This document shows positions 63,690-64,000 of a stretch of 64,000 nt of DNA, piece after piece; the stretch's first letter is position 1; each line of letters starts with the position of its first letter. The stretch is taken from contig CP071494.1 in the NCBI GenBank assembly GCA_017354895.1, positions 434,001-498,000 on the forward strand, written 5' to 3'. This stretch comes from Podospora comata. Taxonomy: Eukaryota > Ascomycota > Sordariomycetes > Sordariales > Podosporaceae. The translations under genes and the position numbers were made by a program. Below the pieces are notes generated by a model. That model was not told where the DNA came from. It searched no databases and saw only the letters and a program-made list of their open reading frames with translations.

Positions 63690-64000
63690 ATGAAATTTAT
63701 TATCGCCGCGCCAGCGACTCTGGCGCTGGTCTACCGCGCCTACAGCAAGAACAGCCTCACTCCGTTAGGTATCTTCGCCGCAGCCCTCACCGCCATCGCT
63801 CACGCAGTCCACCCCTGGAACCTCCCCTTCGTTCTGCTAGTCGTCTTCTTCCTGGCAGGAACAAGAGCCACTCACGTATGTTTCACCCCTTCCCCATCTC
63901 CCTCCCTCATCACTGATCTTCCTCACAGGTAAAAGAAAACATCAAAGCAACCCTCACCCTCAAAGCAACCGGCTCCTCCCCCTCGGGCGGCGGCGAAGGG
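63690..64000 (+). CDS. TMEM19/DUF92 family integral membrane protein, 5' part only
   Basis: The gene is cut by the window edge. Exon 1 is 63690-63875 (62 residues), followed by a 53-nt intron (63876-63928), and exon 2 begins at 63929 in phase 0. The protein starts MKFIIAAPATLALVYRAY and continues with SLTPLGIFAAALTAIAHAVHP and a hydrophobic segment ending VVFFLAGTRATH, then VKENIKATLTLKATG. This order of short membrane helices, the SLTPLGI motif and the following Lys-rich turn are typical of the TMEM19/DUF92 family, which also contains the plant phytyl-phosphate kinase VTE6. The fungal role is not established. Confidence 0.82.

Noticed and set aside
1-64000. tRNA, 5S rRNA and CRISPR-like structures
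   Set aside because: A read-through for tRNA B-box-like GGTTCGA motifs and known 5S starts gave no candidate with a foldable context, and no spaced direct repeats were seen. A tRNAscan-SE or Infernal run would be decisive.

Overview
The window is nuclear DNA from a filamentous ascomycete, most likely a Sordariomycete and plausibly Sordariales. Evidence: genes are split by short introns (51-101 nt) with GT..AG ends, there are fungus-specific regulators (a C2H2 plus Zn2Cys6 hybrid and an AflR-family factor), a non-reducing polyketide synthase is present, and one A/T-rich, CpG-poor island resembles DNA hit by repeat-induced point mutation (RIP). Exon joins were worked out by eye. For every complete multi-exon gene the spliced length is divisible by three and the family motifs continue across the joins.

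Positions 1-50,000 look like a dispersed DHN-melanin-type locus. It holds a CMR1/PIG1-type regulator (3978-7347, +), an AflR-family Zn2Cys6 regulator (23425-24666, -), a 2,167-residue SAT-KS-AT-PT-ACP-ACP-TE polyketide synthase of the tetrahydroxynaphthalene synthase type (35139-41865, -), and a secreted Fet3/Abr1-like multicopper oxidase (48128-49960, -). By family knowledge, the two regulators would control the PKS, the PKS would make the naphthalene precursor, and the oxidase would polymerise or oxidise a melanin precursor at the cell wall. No scytalone dehydratase or hydroxynaphthalene reductase was recognised here. The four genes are separated by very long non-coding stretches (about 16, 10.5 and 6 kb), and the first of these contains the RIP-like island (about 15.9-17.9 kb).

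From about 54.4 kb onward the window changes to compact housekeeping sequence: DNA polymerase epsilon subunit B (54377-56887, -), an uncharacterised mitochondrial-type fungal protein (57259-58090, +), the PC4/Sub1 transcription coactivator (58429-59045, -), a PXA-PX-nexin-C membrane protein (59808-63002, +), and the start of a TMEM19/DUF92 membrane protein cut by the window edge (63690 onward, +).

No tRNA, rRNA, CRISPR array or intact transposon was recognised by eye. I did not run any search, so function calls rest on motif recognition and gene-length agreement.
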